Assembly: GCA_944321015.1 (NCBI GenBank)
Contig: CALUJS010000003.1
Span: forward strand, 1-64,000
DNA from: an uncultured Phocaeicola sp.
GTDB taxonomy: Bacteria > Bacteroidota > Bacteroidia > Bacteroidales > Bacteroidaceae
Direction: 5' to 3'
Length of the DNA: 64,000 nt
In this document: positions 1 through 9,415 of the stretch, one piece after another
Numbering within the stretch: the first letter of the stretch is position 1
Layout of the letters: every line of letters starts with the position of its first letter
Made by a program: the position numbers and the translations under genes
The notes under the pieces: generated by a model
The model's database searches: none
The model's input: only the letters and a program-made list of their open reading frames with translations
Told to the model about the DNA's origin: nothing

Positions 1-2376
1 ATCTTGCGGGAAGATGCCGGACAGCTTCTGCTTGATGCGCCCGTTGGAATAGTCGGTGAAGGTCTTTACGATCTTGCCCTCGGGAGAGATGATGACATAA
101 TGGGGTATGCCCACAACTCCGTAATGTGCAAATATACCGGCTCTTTCCCTGAAATCATTTAAGTTGACCCACGTAATCTGATGTTGTGCTGAAGCTTTTT
201 CCCAATAATATTTGGAATCTTGGCTCAAACTGATGACCACCAACGAATCCTTCAGCTCTTCCGATACCTCCTTCAACTCGGGAAATGCCGCAAGACACGG
301 GCCGCACCCGCTGCCCCAGAAGTCCAACAACAGATACTTCCCTTTGTTGTAATCCGACAGACGATGCTGTCCGCCTTGCAGGTCGTAGAGCACGGCTCCA
401 TCATACATCCTATCGCCCTGCTTCACCACTTCAGGCGGGAAAAGCATGACACCTATGTTTTCCCCAACAGCAGTCTGCCTGTACGATTCGGGCAATTGCT
501 TATAAAACGCACGCACGTCTTCAGCAACCGGAAAATCCTTCACGTAGCGCACCGCATAAGCTATGCTCTTCAACAATGATTCCCCGCAAGGTGTCAATGG
601 CGCAATCGTGTCACCCGCCATATAATATTGCTTCATGGCAAGAAACTGCCTAGCCATCGCCTCATCCTCCAACGCGTCTTTACGGCGGTCCAGAAGCATC
701 ATGCTATCCCTTAATGTCGGAATCTCATCCGGAGCTGCTTTATTGAAGCGGGCGCCCACGGCATGCATCTGCATGTTCAGCATCTCGACCTTCACCGCCT
801 CATCCAGTGCCGCCTTGTCATAAACCGCCTGTTCTGCCTGCAAAGGATTGTCCGAACGGATGTCCCAAGCTTTGAGGTACTGTCCGTCTCCTTGAATAAC
901 CACATTATCACCGGGCTGTATCCATAAACCACGCCATGTAACGCCGCCTCCTTCGCCATTTCTTGCAACCTGCAATTCATATTGATGATTCTTCTCGTCA
1001 ATGCCTTCCAGATAAAAGAAACCACCCCTTATCGTATCCGTGGCAACCTTCACCATGGCGCCTCCCTGCTCGGAAAGCAATGTGACCACACTGCCGTCGC
1101 TCATGTCTCCGACGTGACCCTGTATCGCAAAAGGATGACGGACAACCCGGTTCTTGTATTGCGGGAAGATGCCGGACAGCTTCTGCTTGATGCGTCCTTG
1201 GGAATAGCCGGTGAAGGTCTTTACTATCTTTCCCTCGGGGGAAATGATGGCATAAAAAGGAATCGCATTAATGCCGTAATGGGCAAAGACGTCCGTGCGG
1301 CCTTTCAAGTCGTTCAGGTTTTCCCAGGTGATGTGATGCTGTTCGGACGCTGCTTTCCACACCTGCTCGACATCCTCGCTCAGGCTTATCACGACCAGCG
1401 AATCCTTCAACTCTTCCGAGACCTCCTTCAACTCGGGGAATGCTGCAATACACGGGCCGCACCCGCTGCTCCAGAAGTCCAGCAACAGATACTTCCCTTT
1501 GTTGTAATCCGACAGACGATGCTGCCCGCCCTGCAGGTCGTAGAGCACGGCTCCGTCGTACATCGTGTCGCCCTGCTTCACCACTTCAGTGGGAAAAAGG
1601 AGCGCACCAACCTGCTGCATGTCATACGATTGCCTCCTTTCTTCCGGTATCATATTGTAAAAAGCGCGCATTTCATCGGCATCCACGCCGTCTTTTCCAT
1701 AGACAGCATTCGCTGTTGCAAAAAACAATATCTGCTCCGCACAAGGCGATAAAGGCTTTACCTTTCCATCCTTTAAATAACGTTGCTTCAGCAAAGCAAA
1801 CTGTTTTGCTGTGCCCCGGCAACTTAACGAATTCAGCTGTTCGCTAAAATTCTTCAAACTATCTTCCAATGCTTGCCGCTGGCTCTCCGGTACTTGCCGT
1901 ATCTTCCGGTCAAGCTCTCCGCACACGGCCAAGTTCTTATCCATCAAGCGATATTCCTCTATCGCAGCACGAATATATGCAGTCTCTTCCGCCTGCATCG
2001 GATTGGTCGACGTTACCTGCCACTCAAACCCACATTCTCCATTGCCTTTTATGCGTACGGAATCACCGCTTTGCACCCACAGATTAACTATGTTTGCAAC
2101 CAATATTTCATCAAACAAACGCACCGTGAACAGCTGAACGCCTGAAGCCATTCCCTGAAAGCGAAAACGCCCGTCGCACAATGTGTCGCAAGCCACGTTT
2201 TGACTTACGTTGCCTTGTCGCTCCGACAACAATAAGACCGTTCCGTCCGGCACTCCCGTCAATTCGCCTTCCACCACAAAGGGCTGTTGGGCACTGACTT
2301 GGGGCATAGCCAACAGCCCCAATAAACACGCCGCGGTGATTGCGCTGCGACGACAAAATCTCGTTAAAGTTTTCAT
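1..2376 (-). CDS. Tandem-module periplasmic thioredoxin (DUF4369/TlpA-like), 3' end cut by window edge
   Basis: The frame is open from ATG at 2376 to the left edge (792 codons, no stop), so the C-terminus lies outside the window. Residues 1-30 are a signal peptide ending VSAQ, so the protein should be periplasmic. Each module has a DUF4369-like beta region (about 32-125), a helical linker, and a TlpA/AhpC-type thioredoxin domain with a CGPC redox motif. The motifs are at 306-309 (WSSGCGPC) and 691-694 (WGSGCGPC), exactly 385 residues apart. The cis-Pro loop of module 1 (AIPFY) is near 373. Such proteins usually carry one thioredoxin domain of about 370 residues and act as disulfide reductases. 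Here at least two full modules lie in one chain, and the frame continues past the second at the point where the first joins the second. Family assignment is confident; the substrate is unknown. Confidence 0.85.
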   Translation of the reverse strand, partial: MKTLTRFCRRSAITAACLLGLLAMPQVSAQQPFVVEGELTGVPDGTVLLLSERQGNVSQNVACDTLCDGRFRFQGMASGVQLFTVRLFDEILVANIVNLWVQSGDSVRIKGNGECGFEWQVTSTNPMQAEETAYIRAAIEEYRLMDKNLAVCGELDRKIRQVPESQRQALEDSLKNFSEQLNSLSCRGTAKQFALLKQRYLKDGKVKPLSPCAEQILFFATANAVYGKDGVDADEMRAFYNMIPEERRQSYDMQQVGALLFPTEVVKQGDTMYDGAVLYDLQGGQHRLSDYNKGKYLLLDFWSSGCGPCIAAFPELKEVSEELKDSLVVISLSEDVEQVWKAASEQHHITWENLNDLKGRTDVFAHYGINAIPFYAIISPEGKIVKTFTGYSQGRIKQKLSGIFPQYKNRVVRHPFAIQGHVGDMSDGSVVTLLSEQGGAMVKVATDTIRGGFFYLEGIDEKNHQYELQVARNGEGGGVTWRGLWIQPGDNVVIQGDGQYLKAWDIRSDNPLQAEQAVYDKAALDEAVKVEMLNMQMHAVGARFNKAAPDEIPTLRDSMMLLDRRKDALEDEAMARQFLAMKQYYMAGDTIAPLTPCGESLLKSIAYAVRYVKDFPVAEDVRAFYKQLPESYRQTAVGENIGVMLFPPEVVKQGDRMYDGAVLYDLQGGQHRLSDYNKGKYLLLDFWGSGCGPCLAAFPELKEVSEELKDSLVVISLSQDSKYYWEKASAQHQITWVNLNDFRERAGIFAHYGVVGIPHYVIISPEGKIVKTFTDYSNGRIKQKLSGIFPQD
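4..1640. repeat. Internal tandem duplication, 1155-bp period
   Basis: DNA from 4 is repeated from 1159 with few changes (TTGCGGGAAGATGCCGGACA occurs at both places). Similarity is strongest over the thioredoxin domain and weaker over the DUF4369 and linker parts. The period of 1155 bp equals 385 codons, so the frame is kept. The uneven similarity suggests gene conversion or selection on the thioredoxin part. Confidence 0.85.
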
Positions 2377-2476
2377 AGACTTCTCAAACTATTTTTTCTA
2401 GTTAGGCAAAAGTAGTCAATCTCGTTCAAAACACAATGCCCCGCCTCGCACGAATTGTAATCTTTTCTCACACCGC

Positions 2477-2590
2477 ATATCCTCTCCCGGCACGGCAGGC
2501 GGGAAGGCGCGGCAGCGCACATATGCCGCGACACGAGCGAGAATATGGACAGCCGCGAGCGTCCATATTCACGCTCGCGAGCCATGACAT
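2477..2590. repeat. 22-bp phased ATAT array A
   Basis: ATAT cores start at 2477, 2521, 2543 and 2565. The first gap is 44 bp (2 x 22) and the others exactly 22 bp; a degenerate ACAT follows at 2587. The DNA between cores is GC-rich with GCGAGC-type blocks. The array lies in the 462-bp divergent gap between the thioredoxin gene and uxaA. Nothing else in this gap is clear apart from a weak TATATTCG box at 2780-2787 upstream of uxaA. Confidence 0.85.
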
Positions 2591-2838
2591 GTCTCCTCCG
2601 GCACACAGACAACATGCAATCGGTCAGCACATTGCGGACAAAAGTCCGGAAGACGGGGACCGAGGTTACGCTTCATGCTGATGTCGTCATTCTTTACCTA
2701 AGACAGTGCGACGTCTTGCAATGTTCGACTTTTTTAGCGATTTGCCGGCACAAATTGTTTCCTTTCGGAAATAAATGTTTATATTCGTACCCTCATAGGA
2801 GCATACTGCGAAACACATACTTAAAGAAATACATTACA

Positions 2839-4329
2839 ATGGAAACTAAGTACTTAAAAATCAACCCTGCCGACAATGTGGCCGTAGCCATATCGGAACT
2901 CAAGGCCGGCGAAACCATCACCGTGGACGGCGTGACCATCACCGTGGCCGAAAACGTCCCCGCCGGACACAAAATCACGCTGAAAGATTTTGCCGAAGGC
3001 GACCAGGTAATCAAATACGGTTACCCCATCGGACACACGCTGGTGCCCGTAAAACAGGGACATTGGATTAACGAGAAGCAAATCAAGACCAACTTGGCCG
3101 GACTGCTGGAATACACGTACAACCCGGTCAACGTGGAACTTGGCATCGCCCATGAAAACCGCACCTTCAAAGGTTACCGCCGCAAAAACGGCGACGTGGG
3201 CGTGCGAAACGAGATTTGGATTATCCCGACCGTGGGCTGCGTGAACGGCATTGCCAACCAGCTGGCCGAGAAGCTCCGTCAGGAGACCGGATGCAAGGGC
3301 GTGGACGCCATCGTGTCCTATCCGCACAACTACGGCTGCTCGCAGCTGGGCGACGACCACGAGAACACGAAGAAGATATTGCGCGACATGGTGCTCCACC
3401 CCAACGCAGGAGCCGTGCTCGTGGTGGGTCTGGGATGCGAGAACAACCAGCCGGACGTGTTCAAGGAGTTTGTGGGCGAGGTTGACCCCGAACGCATCCA
3501 ATACATGGTGAGCCAGAAAGTGGACGACGAAATAGAGGAAGGCATGCGCATCCTGCGCAAGCTCTACGCCGTGGCCAGCCAGGACGTGCGCGAGGACGTA
3601 CCCCTGTCGGAACTGCGCGTGGGCCTGAAATGCGGCGGCTCCGACGGTTTCTCGGGCATCACGGCCAACCCGTTGCTGGGCATGTTCTCCGACTACCTCA
3701 TCGCCCAGGGCGGCACATCCGTGCTGACCGAAGTGCCCGAAATGTTCGGCGCCGAAACCATCCTGATGAACCGTTGCAAAAACGAAGACCTGTTCAACCA
3801 GACCGTACACCTGATCAACGACTTCAAGTCGTACTTCCTCTCTCACGGCGAGCCTGTGGGCGAAAACCCGTCGCCGGGCAACAAAGCCGGAGGCATCTCC
3901 ACGTTGGAAGAAAAAGCGCTGGGATGCACGCAGAAGTGCGGCAAGAGCTATGTGATGGGTGTCATGCCCTACGGCGAACGCCTGAAGGTGAAGGGACTGA
4001 ACCTGCTTTCGGCTCCGGGTAACGACCTGGTGGCCTCCACGGCGCTGGCTTCGTGCGGTTGCCACATGGTGCTCTTCACCACCGGACGCGGCACGCCTTT
4101 CGGCACTTATGTCCCCACCATGAAGATTTCCACCAACTCCAACCTGGCCAAGAACAAACCGACATGGATTGACTTCAACGCGGGCGTCATCGTGGAAAAC
4201 GAACCGATGGAGGTGACTTGCCGCCGCTTCGTGGACTACGTCATCAAGGTGGCCAGCGGCGAGCTGACCAACAACGAGAAGAAGGGCTATCGCGAGATTG
4301 CCATCTTCAAGAACGGCGTGACATTGTAA
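2839..4329 (+). CDS. uxaA: Altronate dehydratase UxaA
   Basis: Converts D-altronate to 2-keto-3-deoxy-D-gluconate in the cytoplasm, a step of galacturonate catabolism. The 496-residue protein has an N-terminal SAF-like domain (about 10-75) followed by the C-terminal dehydratase domain. Conserved cysteine and glycine motifs of the family are visible (NYGCSQLG, GLGCENN, CGGSDGFSG, GCTQKCGKS, SCGCHM). I chose the ATG at 2839 (METKYLKI) because the frame upstream runs through repeat array A and has no family similarity. The gene stands apart from other uronate genes; nhaC follows with its own probable promoter. It fits with the GH28 locus near 59-61 kb, which would release galacturonate. Confidence 0.93.
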   Translation: METKYLKINPADNVAVAISELKAGETITVDGVTITVAENVPAGHKITLKDFAEGDQVIKYGYPIGHTLVPVKQGHWINEKQIKTNLAGLLEYTYNPVNVELGIAHENRTFKGYRRKNGDVGVRNEIWIIPTVGCVNGIANQLAEKLRQETGCKGVDAIVSYPHNYGCSQLGDDHENTKKILRDMVLHPNAGAVLVVGLGCENNQPDVFKEFVGEVDPERIQYMVSQKVDDEIEEGMRILRKLYAVASQDVREDVPLSELRVGLKCGGSDGFSGITANPLLGMFSDYLIAQGGTSVLTEVPEMFGAETILMNRCKNEDLFNQTVHLINDFKSYFLSHGEPVGENPSPGNKAGGISTLEEKALGCTQKCGKSYVMGVMPYGERLKVKGLNLLSAPGNDLVASTALASCGCHMVLFTTGRGTPFGTYVPTMKISTNSNLAKNKPTWIDFNAGVIVENEPMEVTCRRFVDYVIKVASGELTNNEKKGYREIAIFKNGVTL

Positions 4330-4378
4330 CAAACGGACAATTGATAATGAACAATTGACAATTGTCAATTAAAAGCGT

Positions 4379-4386
4379 TATCTTTG
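4379..4386 (+). promoter_or_regulatory. Bacteroidetes -7 box before nhaC
   Basis: TATCTTTG matches the TAnnTTTG consensus. Transcription should start near 4393, which places the upstream in-frame ATG at 4384 outside the message and supports the start at 4414. No clear -33 TTTG is seen. Confidence 0.55.
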
Positions 4387-4413
4387 CGGCTCATTTTCAA
4401 CAAACGAGCGCAA

Positions 4414-5721
4414 ATGAACAGCAATAACACAAACACTAAGACACAGAGGAAGCCGAGTCTGTGGGCACTAAGCCCGTTGCTCGTCTTCCTCTGTCTGTAT
4501 CTGGTCACCTCCCTGCTGGTGAACGATTTCTACAAGGTGCCCATCACCGTGGCTTTCGTCATCTCGTCAATCTATGCCCTGCTCATCACACGCGGCATGC
4601 CTCTGGGCGAACGGGTGACCCTTTTCTCACGGGGCGCGTCCGACAAGAACATCATGCTGATGATATGGATATTCATCCTGGCAGGCGCCTTCGCACAGTC
4701 GGCCCAGGCCATGGGCGCCGTGGATGCCACGGTGAACCTCACGCTCCACCTCCTGCCCGACCAACTGCTGTTGGCCGGCATCTTCCTGGCTGCCTGCTTC
4801 ATCTCCATCTCCGTGGGCACCTCGGTGGGAACCATCGTGGCACTGGCTCCCGTCGCCATCGGTTTGGCCGAGAAGACCGGCGTGTCCCTCCCCTTCATGG
4901 TGGCCATCGTGGTGGGAGGAGCCTTCTTCGGCGACAACCTCTCGTTCATCTCCGACACCACGATAGCTTCCACCCAGACCATGGGCTGCAAGATGCGCGA
5001 AAAGTTTGAGGTGAACAGTCGCATCGTGATGCCCGCCGCCATTCTGGTGTTTCTGCTCTACATCGTGGAAGGATATCGCGTGCAGGCGCCCGAACAGCTT
5101 CAGGATGTGGAATGGATTAAGGTTGTGCCTTACGTCATCGTGTTGGCCACGGCCGTCATGGGCGTCAACGTGATGGTGGTGCTTCTGCTGGGCATCGCGT
5201 CCGCCGGCGTCATCGGGATAGTCGGCACCGAGATGGACGTATTCGACTGGTTCGGCGCCATGGGACAAGGCATCAGCGGCATGAGCGAACTTATCATCAT
5301 CACCCTGCTGGCAGGCGGCATGCTGGCCGTCATCCGCCACAACGGCGGCATCGAGTACATCATCCGGATACTCACCCGCCACGTGAACGGCAAACGCGGC
5401 GCCGAACTGGCCATTGCCGCTCTGGTGAGCATAGCCAACTGCTGTACGGCCAACAACACCATAGCCATCATCACCGTAGGCCCCATCGCCAAGGGCATTG
5501 CGGAACGTTTCCACCTGGACGCCCGCAAGAGCGCCAGCATCCTCGACACGTTCTCCTGCCTGGTGCAGGGCCTCATCCCCTACGGCGCGCAGATGCTCAT
5601 GGCTGCCGAACTGGCTTCCCTCTCTCCGCTGAGCATCATCCGCTACCTGTACTACCCCTTCTGCATGGGGCTCATGGCCTTGATTTGCATCTTTGTCCGC
5701 TATCCGAGACGATACTCCTGA
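4414..5721 (+). CDS. nhaC: NhaC-family Na+/H+ antiporter
   Basis: Integral inner-membrane protein of 435 residues with about eleven hydrophobic segments. The family exchanges sodium for protons; some members carry other ion or carboxylate pairs. Recognisable NhaC blocks are SVGTSVGTIVALAPVA, GGAFFGDNLSFISDTT and the late segment NCCTANNTIAIITVGP. The start at 4414 (MNSNNTNTK) is preferred over the in-frame ATG at 4384, which lies in the promoter. The short gap after uxaA and a separate promoter suggest its own transcription, with possible readthrough. The exact substrate cannot be fixed; co-location with uxaA may only be chance. Confidence 0.85.
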   Translation: MNSNNTNTKTQRKPSLWALSPLLVFLCLYLVTSLLVNDFYKVPITVAFVISSIYALLITRGMPLGERVTLFSRGASDKNIMLMIWIFILAGAFAQSAQAMGAVDATVNLTLHLLPDQLLLAGIFLAACFISISVGTSVGTIVALAPVAIGLAEKTGVSLPFMVAIVVGGAFFGDNLSFISDTTIASTQTMGCKMREKFEVNSRIVMPAAILVFLLYIVEGYRVQAPEQLQDVEWIKVVPYVIVLATAVMGVNVMVVLLLGIASAGVIGIVGTEMDVFDWFGAMGQGISGMSELIIITLLAGGMLAVIRHNGGIEYIIRILTRHVNGKRGAELAIAALVSIANCCTANNTIAIITVGPIAKGIAERFHLDARKSASILDTFSCLVQGLIPYGAQMLMAAELASLSPLSIIRYLYYPFCMGLMALICIFVRYPRRYS

Positions 5722-5729
5722 ACAAACAC

Positions 5730-5767
5730 GGAAGGCTGCCTCCCATTCATTATCGAGACAGCCTTCC
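5730..5767. terminator. Hairpin between nhaC and fimbrillin gene
   Basis: GGAAGGCTG (5730-5738) pairs perfectly with CAGCCTTCC (5759-5767) around a 20-nt loop. It lies between two convergent genes, so it may serve both. The U-tract is weak on either side. Confidence 0.6.
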
Positions 5768-5795
5768 GACTATAAATATAACGTGCATCAGCATG

Positions 5796-7946
5796 TCAGT
5801 CGTCATGCCCGCTCGTGTCCACCTCTCCTTTGAGGTCATTTCCCGATGCGGAACCAATCCACTTCCGGGGATTCCCGAGATTGTTGTTGCAACCGTAAAC
5901 AAACACTCTTTCCTTAATGCTCTTATAACCCACAAGCCCTCCTCGATACTTAGTTGAACTCGACTCTGTGGTTGCCTCCGTTGCGTGGGTTGATGTATGC
6001 AATTCGCTATCGACCGAGAGATATCCCACAATGCCGCCTGCATATGCGTTAGGCGATGCGCTTGAAACTGATACGTTTCCACGGTTATAATGCCCCTTCA
6101 AAACGCAACGCCCGACACGTCCGGCGATGCCACCGGCATACACTGCCGAATCCGCCACAGAGGAAGAAGAAATATTACCGCTGTTCGTGCAAGATGTTAT
6201 CGTACTCCAATCGTTCACCTGCCCGATGATGCCACCGACATAACCTTTGACTCCGTCAGCCTCAATAGTCACATCGCCATTGTTGCTGCACGAAACGATC
6301 TGTGCCCTCACCTCAGATTTGGTACTTTTGTTGGCACCGCGTTCGCCGCAGATGCCGCCCATGGCAACCGTCGTTCCTTGTGTTTTCAGATTCTGGTAGT
6401 TCGTACATTGACTGATGATGCCGTCTTCCTTCAGCAGTCCGACAATGCCGCCGACAAATGCCGTTGTCGTTTTATTGTCCGTTAGGTAATCCAGTACGCC
6501 GTAATTCCGGCAATCGGAAACCTTACCCTGATTCACACCAACGATGCCGCCCAAAGCCGTCTCCAGCTTGGCCGACACATCGACAACAAGCTTCGTCTTC
6601 ACATAACTGCAACATCCTTCTACCGTCCCTTTATTCGTTCCGACAATGCTTCCCACAACGATGGGCTTCGCTTCGGCCGTCCGGTAGTTCACTGTTCCAC
6701 TGCCGGTTACAGTGAGATTGCCAATCGTCCCCTCATTCACTCCAAACAAAGCCACCATAGGAGTTGGAGCGTCGTCGGTCAACTGAGGATTGTATCCCAC
6801 GATTTTGTTTTGTTGCCCATCGAATGTACCCGCAAAAGGATGCTCACTGCTGCCAATAGGAGCAAACGGGAGATTGTTCAGGTCCAAATCACGCGCCATA
6901 ACGATAGTCTTCCCTTCAAAAGTGTTTCCGGCATTGACCAGTTTGGCCAGTCCGCTCAAGTCACTTGCTGTGGTCAACTCAAACTCTGTATCGGTGTCAT
7001 TGTACCAAGTGCAATCGGAAGAACCATCCCAAGGCAACGCAATGAATTCGTCTTCAATATGGTCCGGTTCACCTCTGTCCACCTCCTCCCACGGCTCTAT
7101 GGTGGCCTTCAGTGCCGGGCTGCTGTTGTTTTTGTTCAAAACAAGGGTATAGGTATATTTATATCCGGGCTGCCACACATCATCCTCATTGGATATACGG
7201 AAATTATGTTCGCCGGATGGTAATATGGCAACAATCTCCTTGTTGCGCGATTCCCCCGGAAAGACTATAAACATGGCATCGTTCCCTTGCATAAATGCAC
7301 TAACATCTTTGTTCGTCTTATTGTCCGGCGTGAGTTGCGCATCAGTCAGCGCAAACGAAGCACGGGTCGGGATATCCTTAACAAAGACGTTGATATCTTT
7401 CAAATCCTCCTCTTCGAGGCCTTCCCCTGCACGGATTTTAAACACCAGCTGAGAGAGTTGATGATTGAAGTGCAGATTTTGCGCATCTTCCGTGGCTTGC
7501 ACATTCTGCAGGTTATTGCTGTACAGAAGGTCTATGGCCGACTGGTCTTGCTGACGAGTGATGTCCATCTCCAACACATAGTTCTCCACAGACCGATAGG
7601 GATGATAAGCTATAAAGTCCACCGCTCCCTTTGAAGGATAAAACATCCGATCGGCTTCCGTAGCCGCCTTAAACATCGCATCCTCACCGTAGACATACTT
7701 CATGTTGATGGCGTTATTGACTATCGACTCATCGGACAGGCTTCCTCCGTGATTGAGCATGAAAACACCAATGCCGTCATTGGTTTCCCACTTGTCATCA
7801 ACAACTCTGGAAATGATTTGAGACGTAAATACCACCTCCACATTCGAGGAGGATGTATTACCATTGCTTTCAAACTGTTCTTGTTGGCATGCATTGAGCA
7901 ATAATACGATTGACAACAATGCAATATTAATAAATTGCTTTTTCAT
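5796..7946 (-). CDS. Fimbrillin-family lipoprotein with GLUG repeats
   Basis: Predicted surface lipoprotein of 716 residues. A signal peptide ends at the lipobox LLLNAC (Cys-20). Residues about 35-290 look like a fimbrillin-type (Mfa-like) domain with SQIISRV, FYPSKGAVDFIAYHPY and FNHQLSQLVFKI. After an acidic linker, the C-terminal 400 residues consist of GLUG-type repeats of the form NxGxVxxC, such as NEGTIGNLTVTG, NQGKVSDCRNYG and SCTNSGNISS. GLUG repeats form beta-helical stalks in adhesins. No chaperone or other fimbrial gene is adjacent, so a stand-alone adhesin or minor fimbrial subunit is likely. The ligand is unknown. Cysteine is frequent in the repeats, unusual for an exported protein of this group. 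Confidence 0.8.
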   Translation of the reverse strand: MKKQFINIALLSIVLLLNACQQEQFESNGNTSSSNVEVVFTSQIISRVVDDKWETNDGIGVFMLNHGGSLSDESIVNNAINMKYVYGEDAMFKAATEADRMFYPSKGAVDFIAYHPYRSVENYVLEMDITRQQDQSAIDLLYSNNLQNVQATEDAQNLHFNHQLSQLVFKIRAGEGLEEEDLKDINVFVKDIPTRASFALTDAQLTPDNKTNKDVSAFMQGNDAMFIVFPGESRNKEIVAILPSGEHNFRISNEDDVWQPGYKYTYTLVLNKNNSSPALKATIEPWEEVDRGEPDHIEDEFIALPWDGSSDCTWYNDTDTEFELTTASDLSGLAKLVNAGNTFEGKTIVMARDLDLNNLPFAPIGSSEHPFAGTFDGQQNKIVGYNPQLTDDAPTPMVALFGVNEGTIGNLTVTGSGTVNYRTAEAKPIVVGSIVGTNKGTVEGCCSYVKTKLVVDVSAKLETALGGIVGVNQGKVSDCRNYGVLDYLTDNKTTTAFVGGIVGLLKEDGIISQCTNYQNLKTQGTTVAMGGICGERGANKSTKSEVRAQIVSCSNNGDVTIEADGVKGYVGGIIGQVNDWSTITSCTNSGNISSSSVADSAVYAGGIAGRVGRCVLKGHYNRGNVSVSSASPNAYAGGIVGYLSVDSELHTSTHATEATTESSSTKYRGGLVGYKSIKERVFVYGCNNNLGNPRKWIGSASGNDLKGEVDTSGHDD

Positions 7947-8052
7947 AGAACTTTGGTTAAGGTGATGATTGCCCTCTCTATTATTGAATATTTACCACTA
8001 CAAGATTAAGTATAACTCTCTCCATAATGACACATATTCATTCATAAATAAA

Positions 8053-8101
8053 ATGCCGTGTGAACCATGGCCAACATAGTCGCACCGTGTTCACACGGCA
8101 T
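8053..8101 (-). terminator. Terminator after TPR gene
   Basis: ATGCCGTGTGAAC (8053-8065) pairs perfectly over 13 bp with GTTCACACGGCAT (8089-8101). On the minus strand it is followed by TTTTATTT. It lies just past the stop of the TPR gene at 8134. Confidence 0.75.
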
Positions 8102-8133
8102 ATTTATGTTAAGAAAGGAGTCCGCCTGTCATA

Positions 8134-9381
8134 TTACTGCATGAGTTTCTCAACTTCTTTGAACTGTTCACCCATGTTCAGCTTGTAATATATGGTATAC
8201 AAACCGTTCAACCACAAGTCTTGTCTGTCGGGAGCAAGCTCACGGGCTTTCTCATAATAAGGAAGAGCGTCCTCATAATACTTCTTGATTTTAGCCTGCT
8301 CCTCCTGATACTTGGGATCGTCGATGTCGGAAACGGCCTGTTCGCCATAGGCAATGGCTTGCTGGCAATAGCACAATCCGAGGTTAGAGTATGCCTCCAC
8401 GTAGTCGGGCTTCAGCTCGATAGCCTGCTTATAGGCTGCTTCGGCATTGGCATAATCCTTCATGTTCTGATAGAGGTATCCCTTCACATACTGATAGAAA
8501 TCGGAGTTACCGTTCTTGGCAATCATGTCGTCGGCGAACTTAATGGCGTCGGCATACTTACCGGAATTAGAATAGTAATCAATCAGATTGCCGAAGAAGA
8601 AGGAATGTTCGGGGAACCGTTGCATGCCTTCCTGCAAAGAAGCAATCCATTGTACCGTGTCGCCCAATGCCTTATAAGCCGTCGACTTGAATTCCAATGC
8701 ATACTGACCGTTTTCCTTGTCGTTGGAAGCCAGGTCAACATACTTCAATGCGTTTTTGTAGTTGGCAGCGGCGGCAGCCTTATCGGTCTCTTCGGCAGCC
8801 TGAGCCATCTTGGTGGCAGCCAAAGCCGTATAGTAAGCTATGGTAGGCATCATGCTGTCGGTTTCAGCAATGTTGGCCTCCTTGAGCATGGGATACTCGG
8901 CCGAATCAATGTACATGCTGAAGTACTTGTAGGCTTCGGCATCATTTCCTTGATTGAAATAGAGCACGCCGCCGTTAATCAGATTCGGGCGATTCTGCTG
9001 CATCGTGGCGGAATTGGCCTTCCGGTATCTGATTTTAACCTTGCCTTTTTCGTTGGGAATCTGCTCCAACTCATCGCACTTGGTGAAGTACTCAAACATC
9101 TTGTACGTGCTGTTGTACATCTTCACCGTGTCGAAAGGTTGCTTCAGATAGGCTTTGGTGTTCTCTTCTTCATTGATTTTTTGCTGGATGTAACCGGCCA
9201 CATTCCATGTGTTGGCTGCATTCTTGGTTTCTTCGTTTTCCAAGGCGGCATTAATCAATTGCTCAGCCTCTGCGAATTTCTTGGCATCGGCTTGTCTCTT
9301 GGCCTCTCTTACAGTCTTGGTTTGACCGAACACTGCGCACGAAGCCATCACTAGTGCTACAGAAAATAATACTTTTTTCAT
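8134..9381 (-). CDS. Periplasmic tetratricopeptide-repeat protein
   Basis: A 415-residue protein with signal peptide (MKKVLFSVALVMASCAVFG, cleavage near GQT). It is made of TPR-like helix pairs: an N-terminal unit near 30-70, and clearer units near 250-350 (YAEAYKQAIELKP-type pattern, seen as NAEAAYKQAIELKPDYVEAY). TPRs hold protein partners; no enzyme motif is visible. It lies 34 bp downstream of gyrA on the same strand and may be co-transcribed with it. The hydrophobic lead contains MASC, but the residues after it do not make a convincing lipobox. Specific function unknown. Confidence 0.8.
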   Translation of the reverse strand: MKKVLFSVALVMASCAVFGQTKTVREAKRQADAKKFAEAEQLINAALENEETKNAANTWNVAGYIQQKINEEENTKAYLKQPFDTVKMYNSTYKMFEYFTKCDELEQIPNEKGKVKIRYRKANSATMQQNRPNLINGGVLYFNQGNDAEAYKYFSMYIDSAEYPMLKEANIAETDSMMPTIAYYTALAATKMAQAAEETDKAAAAANYKNALKYVDLASNDKENGQYALEFKSTAYKALGDTVQWIASLQEGMQRFPEHSFFFGNLIDYYSNSGKYADAIKFADDMIAKNGNSDFYQYVKGYLYQNMKDYANAEAAYKQAIELKPDYVEAYSNLGLCYCQQAIAYGEQAVSDIDDPKYQEEQAKIKKYYEDALPYYEKARELAPDRQDLWLNGLYTIYYKLNMGEQFKEVEKLMQ

Positions 9382-9415
9382 AATTGTTTGATAATTAATA
9401 GTTATTCAGTGGTTT

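Noticed and set aside
1-2376. Several plus-strand frames of 60-256 codons in this region
   Set aside because: They are antisense shadows of the open minus-strand thioredoxin gene, and duplicate one another only because that gene is internally repeated.
2545-2838. N-terminal extension of UxaA and other short frames running through the arrays (also near 12046-12395, 28937, 38457, 52594-52863)
   Set aside because: The 22-bp period opens similar frames in all phases, giving look-alike peptides with EREYGRSRA-type words. None has family similarity, and promoter boxes lie downstream of their starts.
4353-4370. Perfect 18-bp palindrome AATTGACAATTGTCAATT before nhaC as an operator
   Set aside because: It is part of an A/T-rich stretch made of repeated GACAATTG-type words between genes, so the symmetry is likely a by-product of low complexity.
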